Shown here in pieces: positions 7,421 to 17,347 of a stretch of 64,000 nucleotides of DNA. The translations under genes and the position numbers were made by a program. How positions within the stretch are numbered: the stretch's first letter is position 1; each line of letters begins with the position of its first letter. This DNA comes from Fredinandcohnia quinoae (GTDB lineage Bacteria > Bacillota > Bacilli > Bacillales > Bacillaceae_L): the NCBI RefSeq assembly GCF_022427965.1, contig NZ_JAKTTI010000009.1, positions 1 to 64,000 of the forward strand. Direction: 5' to 3'. The notes beneath the pieces were generated by a model. That model had not been told where the DNA came from, made no database searches, and saw only the letters and a program-made list of their open reading frames with translations.

Positions 7421-9274
7421 TTATCCTGCTGTTTGCTTCGAAAACTGACTATTGTAAAGATCGGCATAAAAGCCATTTTGCTCCAATAGTTCTATATGTG
7501 TTCCTTGTTCGATGACCTTTCCTTTATCCATGACAAGAATCAAATCCGCATCCCTAATGGTTGAAAGACGATGCGCAATAACGAAGCTTGTTCGTCCGTC
7601 CATTAATTTGTTCATTGCCTGTTGAATGAGTAGCTCTGTTCGAGTATCAACACTTGAAGTTGCTTCATCCAAAATCATGATTGGTGGATCTGCAAGAACA
7701 GCTCGCGCTATCGTTAAAAGCTGCTTTTGTCCTTGAGAAATATTAGATGCTTCTTCATTAAGGATTGTTTCATATCCCTCCGGAAGTGTGCTAATAAAAT
7801 GATCTGCACGAGCTGTTTTAGCGGCAGCTATGATTTCTGCTTCAGTTGCTCCCATTTTTCCATAGGCAATATTCTCTTTAATTGTTCCATTGAAAAGCCA
7901 TGTATCCTGGAGCACCATTCCAAAAGTAGTCCGAAGATCCTCACGTGAAATTTCACGCGTATCGATCCCATCAATTTTAATTGAGCCACCTTTGACCTCA
8001 TAAAATCTCATTAAAAGATTGATCAAAGTCGTCTTTCCTGCCCCTGTTGGACCAACTATCGCAACAGTTTGACCTGGTTGAACATCAATGTTCATATCCT
8101 CAATTAGCAATTCATCCCCATAGCCAAAGTCAACATGTTCAAAAGAAACAGCCCCCTTCGCTTTGCTTAGGCTTTCAATCGTGACCTCTTTCACCTCTTC
8201 TTCCTCATCTAGAAGCTCGAAGACACGTTCTGCTGCCGCAATTGTCGCCTGGATAATATTTGCGATATTTGCTGTTTGTGTGATTGGCTGTGTGAATTGT
8301 TTCGAATACGTAATAAATGCTTGAATATCACCAATCGATATTGCTTGTTTTGTTACTAAAATTCCACCTACAACACTGATTAATACGTAGCTAAAATTTC
8401 CGATAAAAAACATGATTGGCATGATAATACCCGAAATAAATTGAGCCTTACTCCCTGCTTCATATAGTTCTTCATTCACCACGTCGAATTCGGAAATCGC
8501 CTTCTTTTCATGACCGAATACCTTTACAACCTGATGACCGGTATACATTTCTTCTATATGGCCATTTAATTGACCTAGGCTCCGCTGTTGATCCGCGAAA
8601 TGCTTTTGTGACCTTTTTAAAAATGGTCCCATTACAAAAATAGAAAGCGGCAAACTCACAATTGAAATCAATGTTAGGAGCGGGCTTATGGATAGCATCA
8701 TAATAATAATCCCGACAATCATAATAATTGATGTGATAAACTGCGTAATACTTTGCTGAAGCGTACTGCCAATTGTGTCGATATCATTTGTTACACGGCT
8801 TAAAATTTCACCATTTGAACGCCCGTCATAATACTTCAAAGGCAGCCTTTCTAACTTCTGATTCACATCCTCCCGCAAATCATACACAGTTAATTGGGCA
8901 ACGCTAGACATAATATACTGCTGTATATAGGTAAATAAACTACTCACAAGATATAAACCAGTAAGAAGAAGTAAAAGCATCCCGACTGCATGAAAGTCAA
9001 TCTTTGCACCTGGGACACCGGTCATTACCCCATATGCGCCTTCAAATAATTCTGTAATCGCATTCCCCATTACCTTTGGCCCAATAATTGAAAAAACGGT
9101 ACTCAAAACCGCTGCAAAAAACACAGCAATTAATTGGTTTCGACGTGGTACTAAATATTTCAGGAGACGCCGGAATGTACCTTTAAAATCCTTAGCCTTC
9201 TGCCCGGCCATCATCATACCTCCATGCCCCATCGGATCACCGCCTTGAGGTTGCTGTTTTTTATGCTTACTCAT
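7421..9274 (-). CDS. yfiC: ABC exporter half YfiC-like
   Basis: A 617-aa half-transporter: a Gly/Met/His-rich N-terminal tail (GDPMGHGGMMM), six helices, then an NBD with Walker A GPTGAGKT near 408. The signature is degenerate (ISQGQKQ instead of LSGGQ), while Walker B ILDEATSSVD keeps the catalytic Glu and VIAHRLS the switch His. Length and features fit B. subtilis YfiC (604 aa). It overlaps the upstream yfiB stop by 4 nt (ATGA), so the two are translationally coupled and should form a heterodimer. The substrate is unknown; drug or lipid export is likely. Confidence 0.88.
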   Translation of the reverse strand: MSKHKKQQPQGGDPMGHGGMMMAGQKAKDFKGTFRRLLKYLVPRRNQLIAVFFAAVLSTVFSIIGPKVMGNAITELFEGAYGVMTGVPGAKIDFHAVGMLLLLLTGLYLVSSLFTYIQQYIMSSVAQLTVYDLREDVNQKLERLPLKYYDGRSNGEILSRVTNDIDTIGSTLQQSITQFITSIIMIVGIIIMMLSISPLLTLISIVSLPLSIFVMGPFLKRSQKHFADQQRSLGQLNGHIEEMYTGHQVVKVFGHEKKAISEFDVVNEELYEAGSKAQFISGIIMPIMFFIGNFSYVLISVVGGILVTKQAISIGDIQAFITYSKQFTQPITQTANIANIIQATIAAAERVFELLDEEEEVKEVTIESLSKAKGAVSFEHVDFGYGDELLIEDMNIDVQPGQTVAIVGPTGAGKTTLINLLMRFYEVKGGSIKIDGIDTREISREDLRTTFGMVLQDTWLFNGTIKENIAYGKMGATEAEIIAAAKTARADHFISTLPEGYETILNEEASNISQGQKQLLTIARAVLADPPIMILDEATSSVDTRTELLIQQAMNKLMDGRTSFVIAHRLSTIRDADLILVMDKGKVIEQGTHIELLEQNGFYADLYNSQFSKQTAG

Positions 9275-10995
9275 GCGATTTCCTCCTCTGAAAGCTGGGA
9301 TTCGACAATTTCACGATATACCTCATTCGTTTCTAGTAATTCCTTATGTGTCCCCTTGCCAGCCAATTTCCCTTTATCTAGTACAATAATTCGATCTGCA
9401 TCAATAACTGTACTTACTCTTTGTGCAACAAGGATAACTGTGGAATTTTTCGTCTCTTCCTTTAACGCCGCTCTTAACGAAGCATCGGTTTTATAATCGA
9501 GTGCTGAAAAGCTATCATCAAAAATATAAATATCTGGTTTTCTAACGAGTGCACGCGCAATCGATAAGCGTTGCTTTTGCCCTCCAGACACGTTTGAACC
9601 ACCTTGGGTTATTTCAGAATCATAGCTATCTTCCATTTTGCTAATAAAATCATCTGCTTGTGCTATTTTTGCTGCATGTTCAATTTCCTCAATTGTCGCA
9701 TCTTCTTTTCCAAAGCGAATATTTTCAGCAATTGAACCTGTAAAAAGCAATGCCTTTTGTGGAACAAAGCCTATTTTTGAACGAATCTCTTTTTGAGAAG
9801 ATTCTCGAATATCAACACCGTTCAGACGAATCGTTCCTTCGGTAACTTCGTAAAAACGTGGAATTAGATTCACGAGAGTCGTTTTTCCAGATCCAGTTCC
9901 ACCAATGATTGCTGTTGTTTCACCTTGTGATGAGCGAAAGCTAATATGAGATAATGCGGGTTCCTCTGCACCAGGATAGTAAAAGGTTACATTTTCAAAC
10001 TCAAGTGTTCCTTTCTCTGAATTTGCAGCTTTTGTCCCTTCATCTAGAAAAGTCGGCTCCATGCTGAGAACCTCATTAATCCGATTTGCGGATACTGCTG
10101 CTCTTGGCACCATTACAAACATCATGGATGCCATTACAATTGCAAACATGATTTGCATCACATATTGAATAAAAGCCATTAAGTCGCCAATTTCCATTCC
10201 TTGATTTCCTATTCGGATTCCACCAAACCAAATAATTGCAACAACCGTTAAGTTCATCACTAGCATCATGACTGGCATCATAAACGCCATTACTTTATTT
10301 ACCTTAATGGATACATCCGTTAATTCTCGGTTTGCTGTTTGAAGTCGCTCCTTCTCCTGCTTTTCTCTATTAAATGCTCGAATAACGCGGATTCCTGTTA
10401 AATTCTCGCGTAAAACTAGGTTCAACCGATCCAATCTTTTCTGAACCGTTTTGAATAGTGGAATTCCCTTATTCATAATAAGCAAGACAGAAATAACGAG
10501 AACAGGCATTGTTCCAACAATCACTAATGATAATTTCGCATCCTTCGAAACCGCCATGATGACTCCACCAACGAACATTATTGGTGCACTTACGACCATT
10601 CGAAGCATCATAATTACTACTTGCTGAATTTGGGTAATATCATTAGTTGTTCTTGTAATCAGTGATGCTGTTCCAACCTCATCAAATTCTTGAAGAGAAA
10701 ATTTTTCAACATGTGTAAAAACCTTACGCCGAATATCCCGTCCAAGCCCCATCGCTGCTTTTGATGAATAATAACTTGCAAATACCGATGCAATTGCACC
10801 AAATGCGGCAACTACAAGCATAAATCCACCGATTTTCCAAATATACGGTAAATCCCCATGAACGACTCCTTCATCAATAATATCCGCCATTAGGGTAGGC
10901 AAATATAGATCGGCCATCGATTGTATGAAGACAAGACCAAATACCCCGACAATAATCCACTTATAAGTGGACAGGTTTTTTAATATTTTTATCAT
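9271..10995 (-). CDS. yfiB: ABC exporter half YfiB-like
   Basis: A 574-aa half-transporter, the first gene of the pair. Six helices precede an NBD with Walker A GGTGSGKT near 367 and a canonical signature VSGGQKQR. Its own catalytic residues are changed: Asp replaces Glu after Walker B (YIFDDSFSALD), and Gln replaces the switch His (VAQRVST). The partner supplies the opposite set, so only one composite ATP site can be fully active. Length equals B. subtilis YfiB (573 aa). ATG at 10995 with a GGGGGG-containing ribosome site. Confidence 0.9.
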   Translation of the reverse strand: MIKILKNLSTYKWIIVGVFGLVFIQSMADLYLPTLMADIIDEGVVHGDLPYIWKIGGFMLVVAAFGAIASVFASYYSSKAAMGLGRDIRRKVFTHVEKFSLQEFDEVGTASLITRTTNDITQIQQVVIMMLRMVVSAPIMFVGGVIMAVSKDAKLSLVIVGTMPVLVISVLLIMNKGIPLFKTVQKRLDRLNLVLRENLTGIRVIRAFNREKQEKERLQTANRELTDVSIKVNKVMAFMMPVMMLVMNLTVVAIIWFGGIRIGNQGMEIGDLMAFIQYVMQIMFAIVMASMMFVMVPRAAVSANRINEVLSMEPTFLDEGTKAANSEKGTLEFENVTFYYPGAEEPALSHISFRSSQGETTAIIGGTGSGKTTLVNLIPRFYEVTEGTIRLNGVDIRESSQKEIRSKIGFVPQKALLFTGSIAENIRFGKEDATIEEIEHAAKIAQADDFISKMEDSYDSEITQGGSNVSGGQKQRLSIARALVRKPDIYIFDDSFSALDYKTDASLRAALKEETKNSTVILVAQRVSTVIDADRIIVLDKGKLAGKGTHKELLETNEVYREIVESQLSEEEIA

Positions 10996-11151
10996 CCTAT
11001 GTATCCCCCCTGTTCTTTTCTTTACGATTTATTATGCAATTAGGTTACTCCTATTTCCAACGTGATTCAATAACAAAATGAAATATACAATTCATCTTCC
11101 ATTCATATTCACTCCTTACAATGAAGTTCAAAGAACATTAAGGAGTTGAAG

Positions 11152-13347
11152 ATGATGTTAAAACCATTTCAAAAATTAGTTAAATATACAAGCAGTTCTA
11201 AGGGTGCAAAAATCACTATTACTGCCTGGATTCTTGTTGTACTTTTACTTAGCGTTTTTGCTCCCTCTGCAAAGGATTATGAAACAAACAGTTCAGAAGG
11301 TAGTGTAAAAGGAAATACACCTTCTGAACTAGCCGAACAAATCATGAAGGAACAGTTTCCTGCGAATGATGGACTGACTGCACTATTGGTATTTCATCGT
11401 GACGGAAAAATGACTGATACGGATCGTGAAAAAATAACTGAACTAAGTAAGTGGCTTGCTTCTGATGAAAAGCCAAAACACCTTGTAAGTGCACTACCTT
11501 TTCACGAGTTCACATCAACTATTCAAGATCAACTGTTTTCAGAGGATAGGACGACTTTATTATTTAATGTGTCATTAGAAGCAGGTTTAGATGCAGATCA
11601 AACAAATGATGCACTTGATAAAATAAGTGTTAAAGTGAAATCTGTTGGACTAGACGATGGTATGCGCTTTGAGATTACTGGACCAGCTGGAATCTCAGCA
11701 GATACGATTTCTTTATTCAAAAATGCTGACCTTGTCTTAATGCTTTCAACAGTTGGCCTGATTTTTATTATCTTAATTGCCATTTACCGATCACCGATTT
11801 TAGCAATCACCCCATTAATTATAGCGGGAATCGTCTATGGGGTTGTTGATCGTATTTTAGGGCTAGCCGGTAAGAATGAATGGTTTGCGGTTGATAGCTC
11901 TGCCGTTTCAATCATGCTTGTCCTGCTTTTTGCAGTATTAACAGATTACAGCCTCTTTGTTTTCTCAAGATATCGTGAAGAATTAAAAAGACATGCAACA
12001 AAATTTGAAGCAATGAGTGAAGCGATGCACTATGTTTCTGAACCAATTTTATTCAGTGGTGGTACTGTTTTATTAGCAATGCTTACTTTATTCGTAACAG
12101 TATTTGAGCCTTATAATCACTTTGCACCAGTGTTTTCTGTTGCCGTTGTTGTCATCTTATTTGCAGGATTAACACTAATCCCAAGTATCTTTGCTCTATT
12201 AGGACGTAAAGCATTTTGGCCATTTGTACCAAAGGTGAAGGAATCCTCTTCGCGTAAAGAAGGTTTCTGGTCAAAGATGAGTAAGCAGGTTATGAAAAAA
12301 CCCGCATTATTAGGTGGAGTTTTACTTATTATTTTATTAATTGGAGCTTTCAATTTCACTTCGATGAAGTATTCGTTTAATTTGTTGAACTCATTTCCAG
12401 AGGATATTTCGTCCCGACAAGGCTTTGAACTGCTGGAAGATCACTATCCCGCAGGAGAGCTAGCACCAGTAACTGTGATTTTACATTCTGATTCTGAAAT
12501 CTCCGTGGATCAAGAATTTTTAGAAAAGGTAAATGTGTTATCTAAGGAGTTATCTAGCCAAAGTGGAGTAAGTTCTGTTTCTCCTAATATGATTGATAAT
12601 GCTACTAAGCTACCACGTGGGTACTTAGCGGAGACTAACAAGGCAATTAAATTTCAAATTATTTTAAACAATAATCCGTATGATTTGGAAGCATTGGAAA
12701 CGGTTCAAAAGCTTCGTGATTCTGGGGAAAAACTTTTGGAGAAAAGTGGATTCGCATCTGGGGTTCAACTTCATTTTGCAGGTCAAACTGCTGGGCAGCT
12801 TGATGTAAAACAGATGAACGAGCGCGATATGACTTTATTATTCTCAATCGTAACCGTGTTGCTTACTTTAATGCTTGGTTTCCAAACGAAGTCAATCCTA
12901 ATGCCTGTTCTCATGATGGGAACTATTTTACTTTCATATTTCGCATCAATGGGATTTGGATGGTGGATCTTCGAGCATCTGATGGGCTATGACGCAATCA
13001 GCTATCGCCTCCCTGTCTACACTTTTATATTCATGGTCGCACTTGGGATTGACTATAACATCATGCTCGTCTCAAGAATTCGAGAAGAGGCAGCAAAACA
13101 CCCTTGGAGGGAAGCAGTCGGAAAAGGCGTTGCATTGACTGGCGGCGTTATCTCATCTGCGGGATTAATTCTTGCCGCCACATTTGCCGTCTTAATGACA
13201 CAACCGTTGCAGGAGCTCTTCTTATTCGGATTCACTATGGCAATGGGGATCTTGCTTGATACGTTTTTAATAAGAGGTATATTTTTACCAGCCGTACTAA
13301 TCCTGACACACCGGGATAAGAAAGACATTCTTGACATAAATGTATAA
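11152..13347 (+). CDS. MMPL/RND family transporter (YdfJ-like)
   Basis: A 731-aa membrane protein of the MMPL branch of the RND superfamily. It has two repeats of one helix, a large extracytoplasmic domain and a five-helix bundle. The helix bundles carry LLFAVLTDYSLFVFSRYREE (near 265) and MVALGIDYNIMLVSRIREE (near 630), the Asp-Tyr motifs that serve as the proton relay. Length is close to B. subtilis YdfJ. ATG at 11152 is preferred: AGGAG sits 6 nt before it, whereas the TTG at 11146 adjoins the ribosome site. The cargo is unknown; lipids or hydrophobic drugs are usual. Confidence 0.85.
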   Translation: MMLKPFQKLVKYTSSSKGAKITITAWILVVLLLSVFAPSAKDYETNSSEGSVKGNTPSELAEQIMKEQFPANDGLTALLVFHRDGKMTDTDREKITELSKWLASDEKPKHLVSALPFHEFTSTIQDQLFSEDRTTLLFNVSLEAGLDADQTNDALDKISVKVKSVGLDDGMRFEITGPAGISADTISLFKNADLVLMLSTVGLIFIILIAIYRSPILAITPLIIAGIVYGVVDRILGLAGKNEWFAVDSSAVSIMLVLLFAVLTDYSLFVFSRYREELKRHATKFEAMSEAMHYVSEPILFSGGTVLLAMLTLFVTVFEPYNHFAPVFSVAVVVILFAGLTLIPSIFALLGRKAFWPFVPKVKESSSRKEGFWSKMSKQVMKKPALLGGVLLIILLIGAFNFTSMKYSFNLLNSFPEDISSRQGFELLEDHYPAGELAPVTVILHSDSEISVDQEFLEKVNVLSKELSSQSGVSSVSPNMIDNATKLPRGYLAETNKAIKFQIILNNNPYDLEALETVQKLRDSGEKLLEKSGFASGVQLHFAGQTAGQLDVKQMNERDMTLLFSIVTVLLTLMLGFQTKSILMPVLMMGTILLSYFASMGFGWWIFEHLMGYDAISYRLPVYTFIFMVALGIDYNIMLVSRIREEAAKHPWREAVGKGVALTGGVISSAGLILAATFAVLMTQPLQELFLFGFTMAMGILLDTFLIRGIFLPAVLILTHRDKKDILDINV

Positions 13348-13357
13348 TAGATTGAGA

Positions 13358-13399
13358 GAAAATGCGCTTGGGGCATTTCGTTCCAGGTGCATTTTCCTT
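13358..13399 (+). terminator. Probable terminator of the MMPL gene
   Basis: GAAAATGC pairs with GCATTTTC, and the stem extends inward through CTTGG/CCAGG with wobble pairs. The T tract is weak. Confidence 0.5.
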
Positions 13400-13418
13400 G
13401 AATTTTCTGACGTCACAC

Positions 13419-13448
13419 TTGACATTGATAATCATTTTCACTTAAACT
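13419..13448 (+). promoter_or_regulatory. hmoA promoter overlapped by a Fur box
   Basis: TTGACA at 13419-13424 and TAAACT at 13443-13448 form a sigma-A promoter with 18-nt spacing. Bases 13421-13439 match the 19-bp consensus Fur box at 16 positions (core TGATAATCATT). Iron-loaded Fur bound here would block RNA polymerase. Confidence 0.8.
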
Positions 13449-13480
13449 ATCATTAATTACCTTATGATAGGAGAGGTCAC

Positions 13481-13801
13481 ATGTTTGTCCAATTAAGAAA
13501 GACTGTTGTTACAGAAGGAAATGCAGACCAAGTTGTTGAAAGATTTAGCAAGCCAGGGATTATCGAACAACAAGAGGGATTTATAGATGCAACGGTTATG
13601 GTTAAGAAAGTACGACGCGGCGAAGAAGAGGTTCTTGTTCAAATCCGCTGGGAATCCGAAGAGTTTTGGAAAAAGTGGGAAAAAAGTGATGCACATATTG
13701 CAGGTCATAAAGCAAATATGGGTAAACCAAAACCAGAATACATCATTCACTCTGAAGGTGGATTGTATGATGTTAAGACAGTGAAAACAGCCATTCGTTA
13801 A
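13481..13801 (+). CDS. hmoA: Heme-degrading monooxygenase HmoA-like
   Basis: A 106-aa cytoplasmic ABM-fold protein. It resembles B. subtilis HmoA (about 108 aa) in MFVQLRKTVVTEG, the segment FVKK/VRRGEEEVLVQIRWESEE, and the His-containing AHIAGHKAN. The family opens heme oxidatively to release iron. The Fur box on its promoter matches that role. ATG follows AGGAGAGG. No heme uptake genes are close, so it probably acts on heme imported by systems elsewhere or on internal heme. Confidence 0.85.
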   Translation: MFVQLRKTVVTEGNADQVVERFSKPGIIEQQEGFIDATVMVKKVRRGEEEVLVQIRWESEEFWKKWEKSDAHIAGHKANMGKPKPEYIIHSEGGLYDVKTVKTAIR

Positions 13802-13811
13802 CATATTTGAT

Positions 13812-13837
13812 CCTCGTCCTTGGGCGGGGATTTTTTT
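13812..13837 (+). terminator. Terminator of hmoA
   Basis: CCTCGTCC pairs with GGGCGGGG (with wobbles), followed by seven T. Confidence 0.8.
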
Positions 13838-13855
13838 GTGTAATCGGAGTTTGGT

Positions 13856-14375
13856 GAGGTGCAACAACACGATTCACATCACCAGTTGGGAAAAACTAGG
13901 GGTTTGTGAGGTGCAACGACGGGATTCGCATCACCAGTTGGGAAAATCTAGGGTTCTGTGAGGTGCAACGGCGGGATTCGTATCACCAGTTGGGAAAATC
14001 TAGGGTTCTGTGAGGCGCAACGACTTGATTCACATCACCAATTGGGAAAAACTAGGGTTCTATGAGGCGCAACAACACGATTCGCATCACCAGTTGGGAA
14101 AAACTAGGGGTGCGTGGGGGGCAACGACACGATTCACATCACCAGTTGGGAAAAACTAGGGGCGCGTGAGGCGCAACGGCGGGATCCGCATCAGCAGTTG
14201 GGAAAAACTAGGGGTCTGTGAGGTGCAACGGCGGGATTCGTATCACCAGTTGGGAAAAATTAGGGGCACGCGAGGTGCAACAACACGATTCACATCACCA
14301 GTTGGGAAAAACTAGGGGTCACTGAGGTGCAACAACACGATCCGTATCACCCATTGGAAAAATTAGAGCTATGCA
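13856..14375. repeat. 52-bp tandem array B (ten units)
   Basis: Ten units start at 13856, 13908, 13960, 14012, 14064, 14116, 14168, 14220, 14272 and 14324, always exactly 52 bp apart despite point changes. Each unit reads GAGGTGCAAC, then GATTCGCATCACCAGTTGGG, then AAAAACTAGGGG, with variants. The array fills the space between the convergent hmoA and bceB genes. Read on the minus strand it shows TTTTTCC, GCGA and GTTGCACC in an order recalling array D. No open frame, promoter or spacer-like unique sequence. Confidence 0.95.
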
Positions 14376-14401
14376 TCACAAATATCCACTCAACATTTCC
14401 A

Positions 14402-14440
14402 AAAATCAAAAACACCAGTGCACACATCCACACTGGTGTT
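14402..14440 (-). terminator. Terminator of bceAB
   Basis: AACACCAGTG pairs with CACTGGTGTT across 10 nt, with a T-rich minus-strand tail. Confidence 0.8.
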
Positions 14441-14451
14441 CATATATCAAT

Positions 14452-16365
14452 TTAAACTAACGCCCGCTTCAAGTTCCTCAAATAACGATAGCGAATGAGG
14501 AAGAAATAGATAAGTTGAGCAACTAAGAACCCTGCGAGCACTACAATGACCTCAATTGCAATTGATATTGGGAAAAAGCTCTGTAGCGCCATGAATGCAA
14601 ATGCACTATGAACAAATGCAACCACAATTGGCACAAAGAACAATAAAGCAAGTTGTTGAGTTACAATTTTATTCAATTCCTGATCGGTCAAGCCAACCTT
14701 TGTAATCGTTAAATATTGGCGTGTATCATACTCTAAATCAGCATATAATCTGAAATATAAAAAGCTGCCTGCTGCGATGAAAAATACTGCGCCTACGAGG
14801 AGTGCTACAAATAACATCATCTTATACATGCTCATCGCACTATCGTATAGTGTTCCACTCACAGCCATAATATAGTGTGGGCTTTCTTTCGTTGGATATG
14901 AGAGACCCTCTTCTACTAAGTTTTCTCCCAGCCCCGATGTATCCTTGAGATTATCTGTATAGAAGCCGGTAAACGTGCTTGTTTTCACAGTTACTAGCTT
15001 TTCAAAAAATTCATCGCTAACAACAAGTCCCTCATCAAGGATAAGTTGGAATGGAAAAACAATATTTTCTGTTGATGCTCTAGGAGTTAGTTCCAAACCG
15101 TCCTGTTTCAACGTATAACCTACTTGTCTATACATTTCAAGAGATGATGTTTTCATGGACAGACTTTCATTCCCCACCAACGGTTTTTCCTTTAAATCAA
15201 ATCCTGCTGCTTTCACTATTTTTTCGTAATTAGAAAAAGAGAGAATCGCCAATTGTTCAGGTGGATAAGGCACATCTAATGTTGTTGAAGCGACTTCCGC
15301 AATTTTAATTTGAACTTGATTTGAAGTATATTCAATTTTCCTGTCTTTTAATTCTTGTTCGATTTGCTGTAAATTTTGTTGGTGCGCAGGTTCTTCATCC
15401 AATGCCATATAACTCACTTCGGCTGGGTAATCTGTATCAAACTGCTTGTTCATTACATTCATTGAAGCTAGCGTTCCTACAGCACAAAAAGCTACTGTTG
15501 ACACGATTGTTACCATAAAAAACATCCGGGCATTATCCTTCAAACGGTATGCTAGATTTGAAATTGTAATTAAGTTCGTTTTATTCCAAAATAAATATCG
15601 ATTCTTTTGAAGCAACTTCATGATGAACACAGATAATTGTGTATAGAAAAAGTACGTCCCAACTATTGTCATTGCGATTACTGGCAACATCCTGAACATT
15701 AAATTCTGCATTGTAGATGTTGCAGCTAAATAATACCCAGAAACGAGTAATACCGCTGAAAAAAGTGAAAGTAAAATTGATACTTTCGGTTCCTTTTTTG
15801 GTTTCTCTCCCGACTTAAATAAATCAATTAACTTATTTACCCTTACAAGTGCTGCAGTAAATAATGAAATGCAGAAAAACAAAAACAAGAATGCACATGT
15901 AGTCAGTAAGAATGCCTTTTTCGAAAAGTAAAACGGGAGTGGATCAATTCCAATCATATTTGAGCCAATCATCAAGAATAGTTTTCCTGTAATAAGCCCA
16001 AAGCCAATTCCAACGATAATGGCCCCAATTCCAATTAACATATTCTCTAAAAAGACCATCACATTTAATTGATTCTTTGTCATTCCATGCATCATTAAAA
16101 TTCCAAATTCACGCTTTCGGGATTTTAAAAAGGTACTAACAGAATAGAGCACAAAAAAGAAGGCAAACACATACATAATCACTTCAGCTGCAGACATTAA
16201 TTGGATAGCCATAGCAGCCGTTACACCATTCTCTATATCAGGATGAAAAATAAACAGAGCATACACGAAAAAGATTAATACGGAAAATGCACTACTCAAA
16301 AAATAAGCAGCATACGTTCGTTTATTACGAACAACATTTCTATAAACGAACTGCGGAAAGGTCAC
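14452..16365 (-). CDS. bceB: BceB-type permease (antimicrobial-peptide ABC transporter)
   Basis: A 637-aa permease with the BceB architecture: about ten membrane helices, FtsX-like folds at each end, and a large extracellular domain (about 310-510) between helices 7 and 8 that binds the peptide or its lipid II-cycle target. The N-terminal RNVVRNKRTYAAYFLSS is typical. Start is GTG at 16365, with GGAGGGG 7 nt upstream, overlapping the ATPase gene by 26 nt. These transporters both remove bacitracin-like peptides and sense flux for the histidine kinase. Whether it is BceB, PsdB or YxdM by substrate cannot be told from sequence alone. Confidence 0.88.
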   Translation of the reverse strand: MTFPQFVYRNVVRNKRTYAAYFLSSAFSVLIFFVYALFIFHPDIENGVTAAMAIQLMSAAEVIMYVFAFFFVLYSVSTFLKSRKREFGILMMHGMTKNQLNVMVFLENMLIGIGAIIVGIGFGLITGKLFLMIGSNMIGIDPLPFYFSKKAFLLTTCAFLFLFFCISLFTAALVRVNKLIDLFKSGEKPKKEPKVSILLSLFSAVLLVSGYYLAATSTMQNLMFRMLPVIAMTIVGTYFFYTQLSVFIMKLLQKNRYLFWNKTNLITISNLAYRLKDNARMFFMVTIVSTVAFCAVGTLASMNVMNKQFDTDYPAEVSYMALDEEPAHQQNLQQIEQELKDRKIEYTSNQVQIKIAEVASTTLDVPYPPEQLAILSFSNYEKIVKAAGFDLKEKPLVGNESLSMKTSSLEMYRQVGYTLKQDGLELTPRASTENIVFPFQLILDEGLVVSDEFFEKLVTVKTSTFTGFYTDNLKDTSGLGENLVEEGLSYPTKESPHYIMAVSGTLYDSAMSMYKMMLFVALLVGAVFFIAAGSFLYFRLYADLEYDTRQYLTITKVGLTDQELNKIVTQQLALLFFVPIVVAFVHSAFAFMALQSFFPISIAIEVIVVLAGFLVAQLIYFFLIRYRYLRNLKRALV

Positions 16366-17110
16366 GGCTATCCCCTCCTAGTAATGCAAGCATATCAATA
16401 ATCTTTTGGAAGAAAGCTTGGCGGTTATCTCCACGGTAAATTTCATTGTAAAGTTGCCCATCTTTAATAAAAATAACGCGGTGACAATAGCTGGCAGCAA
16501 CCGCATCATGTGTAACCATTAATACCGTTGAACCATCTTCCTCATTAATCGTTGAAAAGGTCTCCATGACATCCTTTGATGATTTTGAGTCCAAATTTCC
16601 AGTTGGTTCATCTGCTAATATTAAGGAAGGACCATGAATAATGGCACGAGCAATCGCTGTACGCTGCATTTGCCCACCAGATATTTCATATGTTCGCTTT
16701 TTCAATAGCTGGTCAATTCCAAGTTTTTTTGTAACATTTAGTAGTTTATTATCCATCTCACGAACACTTACTCCATCCAAAGTTAACGGAAGAACAATAT
16801 TTTCTTCAACAGTTAACGTATCCAGCAAATTAAAATTTTGAAAAACAAACCCCAGTTCATGTCGTCTAAATAAAGCAGTCTGCTTTCTATTTAAAACATG
16901 TGGATTTTTACCATTAATAAAAACTTCACCCGAAGTAGGTCGATCAATTGTTGAGATTAAATTCAAGAGTGTTGTCTTCCCACTCCCTGATGGACCCATA
17001 ATCCCTACAAATTCTCCCTTTTCGATAGAGAAATTAATTGCATCTAATGCCTTATAGGAAATTTTCCCTTCATATATCTTTTCAAGATGTCTCACATCCA
17101 AGATCGACAT
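16340..17110 (-). CDS. bceA: BceA-type ATPase
   Basis: A 256-aa ABC ATPase of the MacB/LolD type used by Bce modules. Walker A GPSGSGKT (near 39-46), Q-loop FVFQNFNLLDTLT, signature ISGGQMQR, Walker B LILADEPTGNLD, H-loop VTHD are all intact. ATG at 17110 is chosen: AGGGAG lies 8 nt upstream, while the GTG at 17119 is too close. A BceR-type box (17191-17206) and an A+T-rich -10 region lie just upstream, so the operon should be induced by the local two-component system. Confidence 0.9.
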   Translation of the reverse strand: MSILDVRHLEKIYEGKISYKALDAINFSIEKGEFVGIMGPSGSGKTTLLNLISTIDRPTSGEVFINGKNPHVLNRKQTALFRRHELGFVFQNFNLLDTLTVEENIVLPLTLDGVSVREMDNKLLNVTKKLGIDQLLKKRTYEISGGQMQRTAIARAIIHGPSLILADEPTGNLDSKSSKDVMETFSTINEEDGSTVLMVTHDAVAASYCHRVIFIKDGQLYNEIYRGDNRQAFFQKIIDMLALLGGDSRDLSAVRL

Positions 17111-17190
17111 TTTCTTCACTCCCTATTCCATTTGTATCTACATTCTATCTAGAATTAACTGTTACAGCCATTTTATATACTTACAGTTAG

Positions 17191-17206
17191 CTTACACTTT
17201 TGTAAG
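17191..17206 (-). promoter_or_regulatory. BceR-type operator upstream of bceAB
   Basis: Perfect inverted repeat CTTACA-CTTT-TGTAAG, matching the TNACA-N4-TGTAA site described for BceR-like regulators. A possible -10 (TATAAA within a TATATAAAAT stretch) lies about 14 nt downstream on the minus strand. Confidence 0.85.
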
Positions 17207-17286
17207 ATTCACTATCGAAAACTTCAAGCTGCTGAGATATTTCTATCCATGCAAAATATCAAATGATCACCTAACAGTTTTTCCCA

Positions 17287-17315
17287 TTGCTTCACCGATG
17301 ATATTTTACTATAAT
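17287..17315 (+). promoter_or_regulatory. lysP promoter
   Basis: TTGCTT, 17-nt spacer, TATAAT. Predicted transcription start near 17322, about 30 nt before the lysine riboswitch. Confidence 0.7.
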
Positions 17316-17347
17316 TTTAATATCAATTAAATATTCCCATTTACCGA

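Noticed and set aside
13493-13870. 125-aa minus-strand frame opposite hmoA
   Set aside because: Antisense shadow of a well-supported gene with Fur-boxed promoter on the other strand.
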